From Pseudomonas sp. ML2-2023-3 (GTDB lineage: Bacteria > Pseudomonadota > Gammaproteobacteria > Pseudomonadales > Pseudomonadaceae): a stretch of 64,000 nt of DNA. Position 1 is the first letter of the stretch, and every line of letters begins with the position of its first letter. The stretch lies in NCBI RefSeq assembly GCF_037055275.1, contig NZ_CP146343.1, positions 72,001 to 136,000 of the forward strand, in the 5' to 3' direction. A program made the translations under genes and the position numbers. Of the stretch, positions 47,157 to 58,642 are shown one piece after another. Below the pieces are notes generated by a model that saw only the letters and a list, made by a program, of their open reading frames with translations, was not told where the DNA came from and did not search any database.

Positions 47157-47990
47157 ATGTTCGAACCTATCCTCGACCCCAACAAAGACGCGGGCAGCAG
47201 CCGTGACGCCATCAGCTTTGGCCAGCGCGTTGAACCGGGCCTGAACACCCGCCACGGCACCATCCTGACCCTGGAAGACATCAGCGTCAGCTTCGATGGC
47301 TTCAAAGCGCTGAACAACCTCAACCTGTACATCGGCGTTGGCGAATTGCGCTGCATCATCGGCCCCAATGGCGCGGGCAAGACCACCATGATGGACGTGA
47401 TCACCGGCAAGACCCGGCCCAGCGAAGGGCAGGCCTGGTTCGGCGAAACCCTGGACCTGCGCCAGATGAGTGAAGTGCAGATTGCCCAGGCCGGGATCGG
47501 GCGCAAGTTCCAGAAGCCCACGGTGTTCGAAGCCTTGAGCGTGTTTGAAAACCTGGAGCTGGCGCAAAAGACCGACAAGTCGGTGTGGGCCAGCCTGCGG
47601 GCAACGCTGAGCGGCGAGCAAAAGGACCGCATCGGCGAAGTGCTGCACACCATCCGCCTGAGCGGCTCGGCCCATCGACCTGCCGGGTTGTTGTCCCACG
47701 GCCAGAAGCAGTTTCTGGAAATCGGCATGCTGTTGATGCAAGACCCGCAACTGTTGCTGCTCGACGAACCGGTGGCGGGCATGACCGACGCCGAAACCGA
47801 GTTCACCGCCGAACTGTTCAAGAGCCTGGCGGGCAAGCATTCGCTGATGGTGGTGGAACACGACATGGGGTTTGTCGGCTCGATTGCCGACCATGTGACC
47901 GTGCTGCACCAAGGCAGCGTGTTGGCCGAGGGCTCGCTGGAACAGGTTCAGGCGAATGAGCGGGTCATCGAGGTGTATCTGGGCCGCTGA
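47157..47990 (+). CDS. urtD: Urea ABC transporter ATP-binding protein UrtD
   Basis: LivG-type ATPase, 277 residues from the ATG at 47157 (MFEPILDPNKDAG). Walker A is GPNGAGKTTMMDVITG, the Q-loop is in GRKFQKPTVFEAL, the signature appears as LLSHGQKQFLEIGMLL (LSHGQ in place of LSGGQ, normal for UrtD), and Walker B is LLLLDEPVAGM. GAGGA five bases upstream supports 47157; an ATG at 47145, overlapping the urtC stop, is the alternative. Confidence 0.93.
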   Translation: MFEPILDPNKDAGSSRDAISFGQRVEPGLNTRHGTILTLEDISVSFDGFKALNNLNLYIGVGELRCIIGPNGAGKTTMMDVITGKTRPSEGQAWFGETLDLRQMSEVQIAQAGIGRKFQKPTVFEALSVFENLELAQKTDKSVWASLRATLSGEQKDRIGEVLHTIRLSGSAHRPAGLLSHGQKQFLEIGMLLMQDPQLLLLDEPVAGMTDAETEFTAELFKSLAGKHSLMVVEHDMGFVGSIADHVTVLHQGSVLAEGSLEQVQANERVIEVYLGR

Positions 47991-47999
47991 ATGATTACC

Positions 48000-48100
48000 T
48001 GTAGTCGCTGCCGAAGGCTGCGATAAGGCCCGAAGGGGCTTCAACCATTTCAAGAGCGCGACCGCTACGCGCTCGATCGCAGCCTCCGGCAGCGGCTACA
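48000..48100. repeat. REPIN, family A, between urtD and urtE
   Basis: The left arm TGTAGTCGCTGCCGAAGGCT and the right arm ending CGGCAGCGGCTACA are inverted, with an extra inner hairpin GAGCGCG-ACCGCTA-CGCGCTC. It interrupts the otherwise tightly packed urt operon. Confidence 0.85.
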
Positions 48101-48130
48101 GAAGCGGCGCAGTTCAAAAAGGAAATCAAC

Positions 48131-48829
48131 ATGCTAAACGTCCAGAAACTGCATCAGTACTACGGCGGCAGCCACATCCTGCGCGGTCTGTCGTTTGAAG
48201 TGAAAGTCGGCGAGGTCACTTGCCTGCTGGGCCGCAATGGCGTGGGCAAAACCACATTGCTCAAATGCCTGATGGGCTTGCTGCCGGTCAAGGAAGGCGA
48301 TGTGCAGTGGGAAGGTAAAACCATCACCACGCTCAAACCCCACCAGCGGGTCCACTCCGGTATCGCTTACGTGCCCCAGGGCCGGGAGATTTTCGGGCGC
48401 CTGACGGTGGAGGAAAACCTGCTCATGGGCCTCTCGCGTTTCCCCGGTTCCGAGGCCAGGGAAGTTCCGGCGTTTATCTACGAGCTGTTCCCGGTATTGC
48501 TGCAAATGAAGCATCGACGCGGCGGCGATTTGTCCGGTGGCCAGCAGCAACAATTGGCCATTGGCCGCGCGCTGGCCAGCCGTCCGCGCTTGCTGATCCT
48601 CGATGAGCCGACTGAAGGCATCCAGCCTTCGGTGATCAAGGAGATCGGGGCCGTGATCAAAATGCTCGCCGCACGGGGGGATATGGCGATTTTGCTGGTG
48701 GAGCAGTTTTATGATTTTGCCGAGGAACTGGCTGACCAGTATCTGGTGATGTCACGGGGCGAAATCGTGCAGCAAGGCCGTGGCGAAAATATGCAAACAG
48801 AAGGTGTACGCGGGCTGGTAACGATTTAA
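48131..48829 (+). CDS. urtE: Urea ABC transporter ATP-binding protein UrtE
   Basis: LivF-type ATPase of 232 residues: Walker A GRNGVGKTTLLKCLMG, signature DLSGGQQQQLAIGRAL, Walker B LLILDEPTEGIQPS. AAGGAAAT precedes the start. With UrtD it energises urea import. ureD follows after 32 bases, suggesting urtABCDE and ureDAB(C) can be transcribed together. Confidence 0.94.
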   Translation: MLNVQKLHQYYGGSHILRGLSFEVKVGEVTCLLGRNGVGKTTLLKCLMGLLPVKEGDVQWEGKTITTLKPHQRVHSGIAYVPQGREIFGRLTVEENLLMGLSRFPGSEAREVPAFIYELFPVLLQMKHRRGGDLSGGQQQQLAIGRALASRPRLLILDEPTEGIQPSVIKEIGAVIKMLAARGDMAILLVEQFYDFAEELADQYLVMSRGEIVQQGRGENMQTEGVRGLVTI

Positions 48830-48861
48830 TCTGCGTCTCTATTTAGTGAAAAGTCCTACAT

Positions 48862-49701
48862 ATGAACCTGCCTGCCAACGCTCCATTGTTCACCCCCAGC
48901 TGGCACGCCGAGCTGGAGCTGGGCTATGGCCGTTTTGGCGACAGCACGCGCCCTACCCTGCGTCGTCATGTCGGCCCGTTGCGGGTGCAAAAGCACCTGT
49001 ACGCCGAAGGGCCGCAGGTTTGCCAGCACATCATCGTCCATCCACCGGGCGGGATTGCCGGTGGCGATCAACTCAACATCAGTGCCAGCGTCGGCCCGGA
49101 TGCCTGGGCACAACTGACCAGCCCCGGTGCGGCCAAATGGTATCGCGCTGCCGGGCCAGCCTGTCAGAACCTGACATTGAAGGTCGCACCCGGCGCGACT
49201 CTGGAATGGCTGCCACAAGAAACCATCGTCTTCAGCGCGGCCCAGGCCGAACTCGCGACCCGTATCGAACTTGAGGGCGATGCCCGGTTGTTTTACTGGG
49301 ACATGGTGGCGCTGGGTCGACTGGCCAGTGGCGAGCGTTTCGAGCACGGGCACTTCCAGTCGCGGCTGGATCTGCGCCGCGACGGCCAACTGCTCTGGCA
49401 TGAGCGCCAGCGCATTGTGGGCGGCGACGGGCTGCTGGATTCGCCCATTGGCCTGGACGGCAACCCGGTGTTTGCCACGTTGCTGGTGACGGGCGAGATC
49501 AGCGCCCAATTACTGGAAACCTGTCGCTCGCTGCCCAATCCGGTGCGCGGCGACTTGACCCAGTTACCGGGTTTGCTGGTAGCCCGCTGCCTGGCGGGTG
49601 AAGCCTTGCAGGCACGGGCCTGGCTGATTGATTTATGGCGTCTGTTGCGTCCGGCGCTGCTGGGGCGAGAAGCGCTGGCCCCCAGGATCTGGAGTACTTG
49701 A
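48862..49701 (+). CDS. ureD: Urease accessory protein UreD
   Basis: Chaperone that binds apo-urease with UreF and UreG during nickel insertion. 279 residues with [19 protein letters not shown] at the N-terminus, [25 protein letters not shown] and [14 protein letters not shown], all UreD/UreH family blocks. The ribosome site is weak. The partner genes ureF and ureG are not in the window; ureE begins at 63646. Confidence 0.95.
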   Translation: MNLPANAPLFTPSWHAELELGYGRFGDSTRPTLRRHVGPLRVQKHLYAEGPQVCQHIIVHPPGGIAGGDQLNISASVGPDAWAQLTSPGAAKWYRAAGPACQNLTLKVAPGATLEWLPQETIVFSAAQAELATRIELEGDARLFYWDMVALGRLASGERFEHGHFQSRLDLRRDGQLLWHERQRIVGGDGLLDSPIGLDGNPVFATLLVTGEISAQLLETCRSLPNPVRGDLTQLPGLLVARCLAGEALQARAWLIDLWRLLRPALLGREALAPRIWST

Positions 49702-49753
49702 GCCGCCCGCTCCCACACTCAACATTTTTAAACTGCCGAACACGGACCCGATC

Positions 49754-50056
49754 ATGGACCTGACCCCTCGCGAAAAAGACAAGATGCTGATCTTCACCGC
49801 CGGCCTGCTGGCGGAACGTCGACTGGCCCGCGGCGTGATGCTCAATTACCCGGAAACCATCGCCTATATCTCGGCCGCCCTGCTCGAAGGCGCCCGCGAT
49901 GGCCGCACCGTGGCCGAACTGATGCACTACGGCACCACCCTGCTGACCCGCGATCAGGTGATGGAAGGCATCCCGGAAATGATCCCCGACATCCAGGTCG
50001 AGGCCACCTTCCCGGACGGCACAAAACTGGTCACTGTCCATCAACCCATCGCCTGA
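49754..50056 (+). CDS. ureA: Urease subunit gamma
   Basis: Smallest structural subunit of urease, 100 residues, full length ([58 protein letters not shown]). An ATG at 49754 fits the universal [10 protein letters not shown] start. It stands 9 bases ahead of an acetyltransferase gene instead of ureB. Confidence 0.97.
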   Translation: MDLTPREKDKMLIFTAGLLAERRLARGVMLNYPETIAYISAALLEGARDGRTVAELMHYGTTLLTRDQVMEGIPEMIPDIQVEATFPDGTKLVTVHQPIA

Positions 50057-50065
50057 GGCCGCGCC

Positions 50066-51441
<1,376 letters not shown>

Positions 51442-51446
<5 letters not shown>

Positions 51447-51533
51447 TCGCTGCCGCAGGCTGCGAAGGGTTGCACCGCAACCCGTTTCCCCTACCCCTTA
51501 CACATCTGCTCGCAGCCTTCGGCAGCGACTACA
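51442..51533. repeat. REPIN, family A, overlapping the ureB stop codon
   Basis: The left arm TGTAGTCGCTGCCGCAGGCT starts inside the last codons of ureB and contains its TAG; the right arm ends at 51533. It fills most of the 113-base gap between ureB and ureC. Confidence 0.88.
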
Positions 51534-51559
51534 AAGTGAATCACACACAGGAACCGACC

Positions 51560-53260
51560 ATGAAAATATCCCGTCAGGCCTACGCCGACATGTTCGGCCC
51601 CACCGTAGGTGACAAGGTTCGTTTGGCCGATACCGAGCTGTGGGTCGAGGTCGAGCAGGACTTCACCACCTACGGAGAAGAAGTGAAGTTTGGCGGCGGC
51701 AAAGTGATTCGCGACGGTATGGGCCAAAGCCAGTTGCTCGCCAGCGAGGTGGTCGACACCCTGATCACCAACGCACTGATCATCGATCACTGGGGCATCG
51801 TCAAGGCCGATGTGGGCCTCAAGAACGGTCGCATCCACGCCATCGGCAAAGCCGGCAACCCGGATATCCAGCCCAATGTGACCATTGCCATCGGCGCCAG
51901 CACCGAAGTGATCGCGGGCGAAGGCATGATCCTCACCGCAGGCGGTATCGACACCCATATCCACTTCATCTGCCCGCAGCAGATCGAAGAAGCGCTCAAC
52001 AGCGGCGTCACCACCATGATCGGCGGCGGCACCGGCCCGGCCACCGGCACCAATGCCACCACCTGCACCCCAGGCCCCTGGCATATGGCGCGCATGCTCC
52101 AGGCCGCCGATTCGTTCCCGATGAACATGGGCTTTACCGGCAAGGGCAACGCCAGCCTGCCGCAACCGCTGATCGAACAGGTCGAGGCCGGGGCCATCGG
52201 CCTCAAGCTGCACGAAGACTGGGGCACCACCCCCGCGTCCATCGACAACTGCCTGAATGTCGCCGACCTGTATGACGTGCAAGTGGCGATTCACAGCGAC
52301 ACCCTGAACGAGTCGGGCTTTGTCGAAACCACCCTCGCCGCCTTCAAGGGCCGCACCATCCACACCTATCACACCGAAGGGGCCGGTGGAGGCCATGCGC
52401 CGGACATCATCAAGGCCTGCGGCCTGGTCAATGTGCTGCCCAGCTCCACCAACCCGACCCGGCCTTTTACCCGCAACACCATCGACGAACACCTCGACAT
52501 GTTGATGGTGTGCCATCACCTCGACCCGAGCATCGCCGAGGACGTGGCCTTCGCCGAAAGCCGTATCCGCCGTGAAACCATTGCCGCCGAAGACATCCTC
52601 CATGACCTGGGCGCGTTCTCGATGATCAGCTCCGACAGCCAGGCCATGGGCCGGGTGGGCGAAGTGATCACCCGCACCTGGCAGACCGCCGACAAAATGA
52701 AGAAGCAGCGCGGCCCATTGCCCGAAGATGCCGTGGGCAACGATAACTTCCGCGCCAAACGCTACATCGCCAAGTACACCATCAACCCGGCCATCACCCA
52801 CGGCGTGAGCCATGAAGTGGGGTCGATCGAGGTGGGCAAGTGGGCCGATCTGGTGCTGTGGCGCCCGGCGTTTTTTGGGGTCAAGCCCACGCTGATCCTC
52901 AAGGGTGGCGCCATTGCCGCAAGCCTGATGGGTGATCCCAACGCCTCCATCCCCACCCCGCAACCCGTGCATTACCGCCCGATGTTCGCCAGCTACGGTG
53001 GCTCGCGCCATGCCACCTGCCTGACCTTTATCAGCCAGGCCGCTTTCGACGCAGGCGTACCCGCAGCGCTGGGTTTGCAAAAGCAAATCGCGGTGGTCAA
53101 GGGCTGCCGTGATGTGCAAAAAACCGACCTGATTCACAACGGTTATTTGCCCAGGATCGAAGTCGACCCCCAGACCTATCAGGTCAAGGCCGACGGTGTG
53201 TTGCTGTGGTGTGAACCGGCTGATGTGTTGCCGATGGCACAGCGCTACTTTCTGTTCTGA
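51560..53260 (+). CDS. ureC: Urease subunit alpha
   Basis: Catalytic subunit of nickel urease, 566 residues (normal length). Active-site residues are all visible: metal-binding His in [14 protein letters not shown], the carbamylated Lys in [11 protein letters not shown], His in [14 protein letters not shown] and in [12 protein letters not shown], the flap His in [14 protein letters not shown], and the metal-binding Asp in [22 protein letters not shown] precedes the ATG at 51560; an in-frame frame extension to 51470 runs through the REPIN and is rejected. Confidence 0.97.
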   Translation: MKISRQAYADMFGPTVGDKVRLADTELWVEVEQDFTTYGEEVKFGGGKVIRDGMGQSQLLASEVVDTLITNALIIDHWGIVKADVGLKNGRIHAIGKAGNPDIQPNVTIAIGASTEVIAGEGMILTAGGIDTHIHFICPQQIEEALNSGVTTMIGGGTGPATGTNATTCTPGPWHMARMLQAADSFPMNMGFTGKGNASLPQPLIEQVEAGAIGLKLHEDWGTTPASIDNCLNVADLYDVQVAIHSDTLNESGFVETTLAAFKGRTIHTYHTEGAGGGHAPDIIKACGLVNVLPSSTNPTRPFTRNTIDEHLDMLMVCHHLDPSIAEDVAFAESRIRRETIAAEDILHDLGAFSMISSDSQAMGRVGEVITRTWQTADKMKKQRGPLPEDAVGNDNFRAKRYIAKYTINPAITHGVSHEVGSIEVGKWADLVLWRPAFFGVKPTLILKGGAIAASLMGDPNASIPTPQPVHYRPMFASYGGSRHATCLTFISQAAFDAGVPAALGLQKQIAVVKGCRDVQKTDLIHNGYLPRIEVDPQTYQVKADGVLLWCEPADVLPMAQRYFLF

Positions 53261-53364
53261 TGCCCTGCGTTTGCAGGGGATTGGCGGTTGTATTGAAAAG
53301 CTGCTTTTGGCGTTAAGATGCGTCACCTTTCAATACAGCCGCTCTTGCAGCAAGGTTTGTGGCC

Positions 53365-54498
53365 ATGCGCCTATCTGAATTCATCGTTCACAATGTTGAT
53401 CGTATCGTCGATGAATGGGAGCAATTTGCCGAAACCATCACACCGGCTGCCGACTCCATGACCAGCCTGGCGTTGCGCGACCATGCCAAGGAGATCCTGC
53501 TGGCCGCATCCCGGGACATGAACACTGCACAAACGGCCAGCGAGCAGCAGGCCAAGGCCGAGGGCGAAGGCCCCGAGACCAGCCCCGCCCTGGATGAAGC
53601 CGCCGCCAGCCATGGCGAACTGCGCCATACCGTGGGGTTTGATCTGGTACAGATGACCTCGGAGTTCCGCCATTTGCGCGCCTGCGTGATCCGCCTGTGG
53701 GTCGCCAGCATCGACGCCCCGGCCCTCTCGCACATGCAGGACATGATCCGTTTCAACGAGGCCATCGATCAGGCCCTGGCCGAGTCAACGGCGGCCTACG
53801 CCGAACAGGTAAACCGCTCGCGGGATATCTTCCTCGCCATCCTCGGCCATGACCTGCGCGCACCGCTGCAGGCGGTGAGCATGTCCACTGAAATGCTGGA
53901 ACGCAAAGCCCGGCTCGACGCCGATGCGTTGAATTATGTGCTGGCCATCAAGAATGGTGCCCGCCATATGGGGACGATGGTCAATGACCTGCTGGAGTTT
54001 GTGCGCAGCCGCCTGGGCAGCAACCTGCCGATTGAACCCAAGGCCATGGATTTGGCCGTCGCCTGCCAGGCAGCGCTGGACGAAGCCTGTGCCGGGCAAC
54101 CCGACCGCGCCCCGAGGCTGCAGGTTGAAGGCGATGTGCAAGGCCATTGGGATCCGCGCAGGCTGGGGCAGCTGCTTCAGAACCTGATCGGCAATGCGCT
54201 GCAGCACGGTGCCCGCAAAGGCCAGGTGACGTTGAGCCTGAGCGGGGACGCGAGCGACGTGACCTTGCGCGTCCACAACCTTGGCCTGCCCATTGCCCAG
54301 GACGCCATTGCCACCCTGTTCGACCCGCTGGTACGCAGCCCGAGCGAAGACATCACCCAGCCGGGCACGTCGACCAGCCTGGGGCTTGGCCTGTTTATCA
54401 TCAAGGAAGTGGTGGACGCCCATAAGGGCAGCATCGACGTGACCTCGACCGAAGCCGAGGGCACGACGTTTACCGTGGTGTTGCCTAGAAACGCCTGA
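53365..54498 (+). CDS. Cytoplasmic sensor histidine kinase with RsbRD-like N-terminus
   Basis: 377 residues without membrane segments. Residues 1-150 form a helical domain resembling the RsbRD N-terminal domain (RIVDEWEQFAETITPAAD, HTVGFDLVQMTSEFRHLR). HisKA follows, with the phosphorylated His162 in FLAILGHDLRAPLQAV, then a HATPase domain with the N-box LLQNLIGNALQHGA and the G-box STSLGLGLFIIKEV. No response regulator gene is adjacent, so the partner is unknown. Start ATG at 53365 with AAGG upstream. Confidence 0.85.
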   Translation: MRLSEFIVHNVDRIVDEWEQFAETITPAADSMTSLALRDHAKEILLAASRDMNTAQTASEQQAKAEGEGPETSPALDEAAASHGELRHTVGFDLVQMTSEFRHLRACVIRLWVASIDAPALSHMQDMIRFNEAIDQALAESTAAYAEQVNRSRDIFLAILGHDLRAPLQAVSMSTEMLERKARLDADALNYVLAIKNGARHMGTMVNDLLEFVRSRLGSNLPIEPKAMDLAVACQAALDEACAGQPDRAPRLQVEGDVQGHWDPRRLGQLLQNLIGNALQHGARKGQVTLSLSGDASDVTLRVHNLGLPIAQDAIATLFDPLVRSPSEDITQPGTSTSLGLGLFIIKEVVDAHKGSIDVTSTEAEGTTFTVVLPRNA

Positions 54499-54504
54499 GC
54501 CATC

Positions 54505-54590
54505 TGTGGGAGCGGGCTTGCTCGCGATGGCATCACCGCGATGTGCCGTCAGACCGCGTCGTCTGCATCGCAGGCAAGCCAGCGCCCACA
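54505..54590. repeat. REPIN, family B, between the kinase gene and cbpM
   Basis: TGTGGGAGCGGGCTTGCTCG pairs with a diverged right arm GCAGGCAAGCCAGCGCCCAC in the gap between two convergent genes; the inner GACCGCGTCG spacer resembles the one at the split REPIN. Confidence 0.85.
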
Positions 54591-54608
54591 AAGCCTGTGG
54601 GCATGCTT

Positions 54609-54914
54609 CTATTGCGTCACAAAGCGCCCCAACTGCTGCTTGAGCCGCTGGTTTTCGGCCCGCAACTGCTGCACTTCTTCGAGCAGGTCCAGCGCCAGGG
54701 CGACGCCTTCCCACTCTATGTGCAGATCATCACGCAGCTTGGCCGCACGCCTGGCGATGACCAATTCGTAGTCTTCAAAACGCCACACGTCAGGCGTGCG
54801 GCCCTGAGGTTCGATAATTCCGTGTTCGACAATCTCTATCACGTAAGTGGCCGGGATATTGGCCTCTTCGCAGAACCTTTCCATGTCCAGCTGAACGATC
54901 AGGGTGCTGCTCAT
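54609..54914 (-). CDS. cbpM: CbpA modulator protein CbpM
   Basis: 101-residue MerR-like small protein (MERFCEEANIPATYVIEIVE, then GRTPDVWRFEDYEL) ending in a short coiled coil (LLEEVQQLRAENQRLKQQL). CbpM binds the J domain of CbpA and inhibits both its co-chaperone and DNA-binding activity. It lies 2 bases after cbpA in the same operon. Confidence 0.92.
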   Translation of the reverse strand: MSSTLIVQLDMERFCEEANIPATYVIEIVEHGIIEPQGRTPDVWRFEDYELVIARRAAKLRDDLHIEWEGVALALDLLEEVQQLRAENQRLKQQLGRFVTQ

Positions 54915-54916
54915 GA

Positions 54917-55828
54917 TCAGTTACTCCATTGTTCTCTCGGGTCAAATGCAGCTTTGTCGGCGAGTTCTTGCCACAGTGCTTTGGTGGCCTCGTCGGTCTG
55001 TTTGGGCATGACCACTTTCAATTGGGCATACAAATCACCGCGCTGGCCTTTCTTGTCCGCCAGGCCGTGGCCCTTGATGCGCAAGCGCTGACCGCTCTGG
55101 CTGTCAGGGCGAATGGTCATCATCACCTTGCTGGTCAGGGTCGGTATCGCCACCTTGGTGCCCAGCGCAGCTTCCCACGGGGCCAATGGCACCGTGATGA
55201 CCAGGTCGTGGCCTTCGACATCGAATTTAGGGTGCGGCGCAAAACGGATGATCAGGTACAGATCACCGTTTGCTCCGCCGCCCATGCCCGGCGCGCCCTG
55301 CCCTTTAAGGCGGATGCGTTCGCCGTCGGTCACACCGGCAGGAATTTTCACGCTCAGGGTCTTGCTGGTATCGCCGATCTGGAAGCTGATCTGCTTCGAC
55401 TCACCAGACAGGGTTTCTTCAAGAAAAATCGGCAATTCCATTTCTACATCCTGCCCGCGACGGCCCGCACTGCGGCCCGATTGCCCACCAAATCCATTAC
55501 CGCGCGAACCGAAGATCGAGCTGAAAAAGTCTGAAAAATCGCCGTTGTTCTCGAAACCACCACTGGAATGACCCTGCCAGCCCGGCGGCCCCTGGAAGGG
55601 CTGGCCATGCTGGCCGTACTGACGAATCTCATCGTATTCCGCGCGTTTTTCGGCACTTTTCAGTGCTTCATACGCTTCGTTGACGTCCTTGAACTTGCTC
55701 TCGGCGTCCTTTTCCTTGCTGACATCCGGGTGATATTTGCGCGCCAGCTTGCGATAGGCGGTCTTGATCGCCTTGTCGTCAGCCGTGGGCTCGACACCCA
55801 GGATCTTGTAATAGTCTTTGAAGTCCAT
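54917..55828 (-). CDS. cbpA: DnaJ-family co-chaperone CbpA
   Basis: 303-residue DnaJ analogue without zinc finger. The J domain ([20 protein letters not shown]) has the HPD motif in KYHPDVSKE, a Gly/Phe-rich linker follows at about 75-125, and two C-terminal substrate-binding domains end it ([35 protein letters not shown]). It stimulates DnaK and can bind curved DNA in E. coli. ATG at 55828 fits the J-domain start; the longer frame to 55921 is not conserved. Confidence 0.94.
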   Translation of the reverse strand: MDFKDYYKILGVEPTADDKAIKTAYRKLARKYHPDVSKEKDAESKFKDVNEAYEALKSAEKRAEYDEIRQYGQHGQPFQGPPGWQGHSSGGFENNGDFSDFFSSIFGSRGNGFGGQSGRSAGRRGQDVEMELPIFLEETLSGESKQISFQIGDTSKTLSVKIPAGVTDGERIRLKGQGAPGMGGGANGDLYLIIRFAPHPKFDVEGHDLVITVPLAPWEAALGTKVAIPTLTSKVMMTIRPDSQSGQRLRIKGHGLADKKGQRGDLYAQLKVVMPKQTDEATKALWQELADKAAFDPREQWSN

Positions 55829-56121
55829 GTAAGGATCACCATCCGTTATCAATATCGCGCCGTTCCAGGTCACCCAGAATGCTCTGGCTGACCGGCCTGT
55901 CGATTGACCGGTCTCAATCATGTGACGGAACGCCGCTGCAAAAGTTTATCGGCAGCCTACGGGCTTCACTCAATCGCCTGACAACTACCAAGCCAATGTC
56001 TGGAAGTTTGGGGGTGAAGGATAGTCTTTCAAGTGGATTAAAACCTACGAATTAGCGAATCGTCGCCCTTCGATTCTTCAGCGGTCTGACATACACTGCG
56101 CGGCCGTTTTTTAACCGGAAC
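55829..56121. promoter_or_regulatory. Divergent region between cbpA and the Hsp70-like gene
   Basis: 293 bases that must contain promoters for two chaperone genes facing apart. I see no clear heat-shock (sigma-32) promoter. AT-rich tracts occur at 56030-56060 and 56108-56115. Confidence 0.35.
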
Positions 56122-57396
56122 ATGAAAGACATGAAAAGCGCCTCTCCAGCACGTGCCTGCGGTATCGACTTCGGCACGTCCAACTCCACCGTCGGCTGGC
56201 TTCGCCCAGGCGTGGAAACCCTCATCGCGCTGGAGGACGACAAGATCACCCTGCCCTCAGTGGTGTTCTTCAATATTGAAGAACGCCGCCCGGTGTATGG
56301 CCGTCTGGCGCTGCATGAGTACCTGGAAGGCTACGAAGGCCGCCTGATGCGCTCGCTCAAGAGCCTGCTGGGCTCCAAGCTGATCAAGCACGACACCAGC
56401 GTTCTGGGCACGGCGATGCCGTTCAAGGACTTGCTGGGGCTGTTTATCGCTCAGCTTAAAAAACGCGCCGAAGCGACCGCCGGTCGAGAATTTGAAGAAG
56501 TGGTGCTGGGACGCCCGGTTTTTTTCGTCGATGACGATCCCCTGGCCGACCAGGAAGCCGAAAACACCCTGACCGACGTGGCCCGTGCCATCGGGTTCAA
56601 GGAAGTGTCCTTCCAGTACGAACCGATCGCGGCGGCATTCGACTATGAGTCCACTATCGAACGCGAAGAGCTGGTACTGATCGTCGACATCGGTGGCGGT
56701 ACCTCCGACTTCTCCCTGGTGCGTCTGTCGCCCGAGCGTCGTGGCATGGACAACCGCCAGGACGATATCCTCGCCACCGGCGGTGTGCACGTGGGCGGGA
56801 CCGACTTCGACAAACAACTGAGCCTGCAAGGCGTGATGCCGCTGTTCGGCTACGGCAGCCGCATGAAAAGCGGGGCCTACATGCCCACCAGCCACCACAT
56901 GAACCTGGCGACCTGGCACACCATCAACTCGGTGTACTCGCAAAAATCCCAGTTGGCCCTGGGCAGCATGCGCTACGACATTGAGGACACCGGTGGCATC
57001 GACCGTCTGTTCAAGCTGATCGAGCAGCGTGCCGGTCACTGGCTGGCGATGGAAATCGAAGAAACCAAGATCCAGTTGACCCACAACGACAGCCGTCACT
57101 TGCCGCTGGATCGGGTTGAAGCGGGGCTGAGCGTGGACTTGAGCCGCGGGATGTTCGAAGCCGCCATCGACAATCAGCTGGAGCGCATCCGCAACAGCGT
57201 GACCAACCTGCTCACCAGTGCAGGCGTGGGTGTCGAGCAGGTGGATACAGTGTTCTTCACCGGGGGTTCGAGCGGCATTCCGGCATTGCGCCAGAGCGTA
57301 GCAGCCATGCTGCCCAATGCCCGACACGTTGAAGGCAACATCTTCGGCAGCATCGGCAGCGGTTTGGCGATTGAAGCTAAAAAGCGTTACGGCTAA
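56122..57396 (+). CDS. yegD: Hsp70-like ATPase of the YegD type
   Basis: 424 residues, consisting of the actin-like ATPase domain of Hsp70 only; the usual substrate-binding and lid domains of DnaK are absent. Motifs: phosphate 1 CGIDFGTSNSTVGW, phosphate 2 LVLIVDIGGGTSDFSLV, adenosine FFTGGSSGIPALRQ. YegD-type proteins are conserved but their clients are unknown. Placed back to back with cbpA, which could supply a J partner; that link is inference. Confidence 0.85.
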   Translation: MKDMKSASPARACGIDFGTSNSTVGWLRPGVETLIALEDDKITLPSVVFFNIEERRPVYGRLALHEYLEGYEGRLMRSLKSLLGSKLIKHDTSVLGTAMPFKDLLGLFIAQLKKRAEATAGREFEEVVLGRPVFFVDDDPLADQEAENTLTDVARAIGFKEVSFQYEPIAAAFDYESTIEREELVLIVDIGGGTSDFSLVRLSPERRGMDNRQDDILATGGVHVGGTDFDKQLSLQGVMPLFGYGSRMKSGAYMPTSHHMNLATWHTINSVYSQKSQLALGSMRYDIEDTGGIDRLFKLIEQRAGHWLAMEIEETKIQLTHNDSRHLPLDRVEAGLSVDLSRGMFEAAIDNQLERIRNSVTNLLTSAGVGVEQVDTVFFTGGSSGIPALRQSVAAMLPNARHVEGNIFGSIGSGLAIEAKKRYG

Positions 57397-57400
57397 TACC

Positions 57401-57441
57401 CTCACCCCAACCCTCTCCCACCGGGAGAGGGTCAGGGTGAG
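57401..57441. terminator. Bidirectional hairpin between convergent yegD and AI-2E genes
   Basis: CCCTCTCCC and GGGAGAGGG form a 9-bp stem with an ACC loop, flanked by CTCACCC/GGGTGAG outer arms. It lies 5 bases after the yegD stop and just after the stop of the converging gene. Confidence 0.7.
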
Positions 57442-57444
57442 CTG

Positions 57445-58455
57445 TTAAACCAGCCCCACCTGCTTCAACTCACTCTTCAGGTACGCATAGTAAATCGGCC
57501 CGGCTACCACACCCGGCAGGCCGAAGGCGGCCTCGAATACCAGCATCGCCAGCAGCAATTCCCACGATTTGGCGCTGATCTGCCCGCCCACAATTCTGGC
57601 GTTGAGAAAGTACTCCAGCTTGTGGATAACGATCAGGTAGCCCAACGCACCCACCGCCACCCAGATCGACAGCGACAAGCCGACTATGGTGATCAGCGTG
57701 TTGGAGATCAGGTTGCCGATCACCGGCAGCAAGCCCAGCAGGAAAGTCAGCACGATCAGGGTTTTGGTCAGCGGCAAGTGAACGCCAAGCAGCGGCAGGA
57801 TCACGGCCAGAAAGACTCCGGTAAACGCGGTGTTGAGCAGCGCAATCTTGATCTGCGCGAACACAATATTGCGAAACGCCTGTACCAGCAGGTGCAGACG
57901 CTCGAACAGCGCGGCAGACAGCGGCTTGCGACGGCTGATATCGGGAATGGTCTGCAAGGCCATGATGGCCCCCAGCACCATGCCGATCAGCAGGGTCACG
58001 AACATGTGTGCCGCGTCTTTGCCCACCAGTTGCAGATCGCTGAGGTGCTTGTTCATCCACTGCCCGATGGCAATCCGAAACTCGGCAGCGCTGGCAGGCA
58101 GGTAACTGTCCAGAAACGGCGGCAATTGACCCCGAGCCCGGTCAACCACGGCCATGAATTTGTTGAGTGATGCCCCAGGGTTTTCGGCTTCATGCAGCAA
58201 AAAGCTGATGGCTCCGGCAAAAATCAGCGCCAGCACACTGACAATCAGCGTGCCCAGCAACGCCACTGCCAGCCACCGCGCACGACGCCCGGCAATCAGG
58301 CGCTGCAGTTGGGGGGTGAGCATGTTGACCAGTTCGAACACCAACAACCCTGCCAGCAGGCTGGGCAACAAACGCAACGGAAAGACCAGTAGCAAGCCGC
58401 CAGCAATGATGATGTAGCTGGCCAACACGATGTGACGCTGAGAAAACGATGGCAT
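57445..58455 (-). CDS. AI-2E family transporter (PerM/YdiK type)
   Basis: 336-residue integral membrane protein with about seven to eight helices, a large loop at about 95-145, and family motifs such as FAQIKIALLNTAFTGVFLAV, LLPVIGNLISNTLITIVGLS and FEAAFGLPGVVAGPIYYAY. The family was named for E. coli TqsA, but most members are not shown to move autoinducer-2; others are Na+/H+ or unknown exporters. Nothing in the context identifies the substrate. Confidence 0.85.
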   Translation of the reverse strand: MPSFSQRHIVLASYIIIAGGLLLVFPLRLLPSLLAGLLVFELVNMLTPQLQRLIAGRRARWLAVALLGTLIVSVLALIFAGAISFLLHEAENPGASLNKFMAVVDRARGQLPPFLDSYLPASAAEFRIAIGQWMNKHLSDLQLVGKDAAHMFVTLLIGMVLGAIMALQTIPDISRRKPLSAALFERLHLLVQAFRNIVFAQIKIALLNTAFTGVFLAVILPLLGVHLPLTKTLIVLTFLLGLLPVIGNLISNTLITIVGLSLSIWVAVGALGYLIVIHKLEYFLNARIVGGQISAKSWELLLAMLVFEAAFGLPGVVAGPIYYAYLKSELKQVGLV

Positions 58456-58534
58456 ACAGCCTCAAAACTGACAGCGTGAAAGGAAAGGCAGTCTGCCAGC
58501 CTTCGGCGGGGAGCACTAGAATTTACACACCCCT

Positions 58535-58632
58535 TGTAGCCGCTGAGGAGCGGAGCGAGGCTGCGACCGGCGACGTAGTCGTCGTAAATGCAGTCCTCGA
58601 TCGCAGCCTCGCTCCGCTCCTCAGCGGCTACA
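58535..58632. repeat. REPIN, family A, between psiF and the AI-2E gene
   Basis: TGTAGCCGCTGAGGAGCGGA and its reverse complement at 58613-58632 form arms of about 30 bases, using the GAGGAGCGGAGCGAGG stem subtype also found in the right arm at 20048. Confidence 0.85.
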
Positions 58633-58642
58633 CAGGCAGGCT

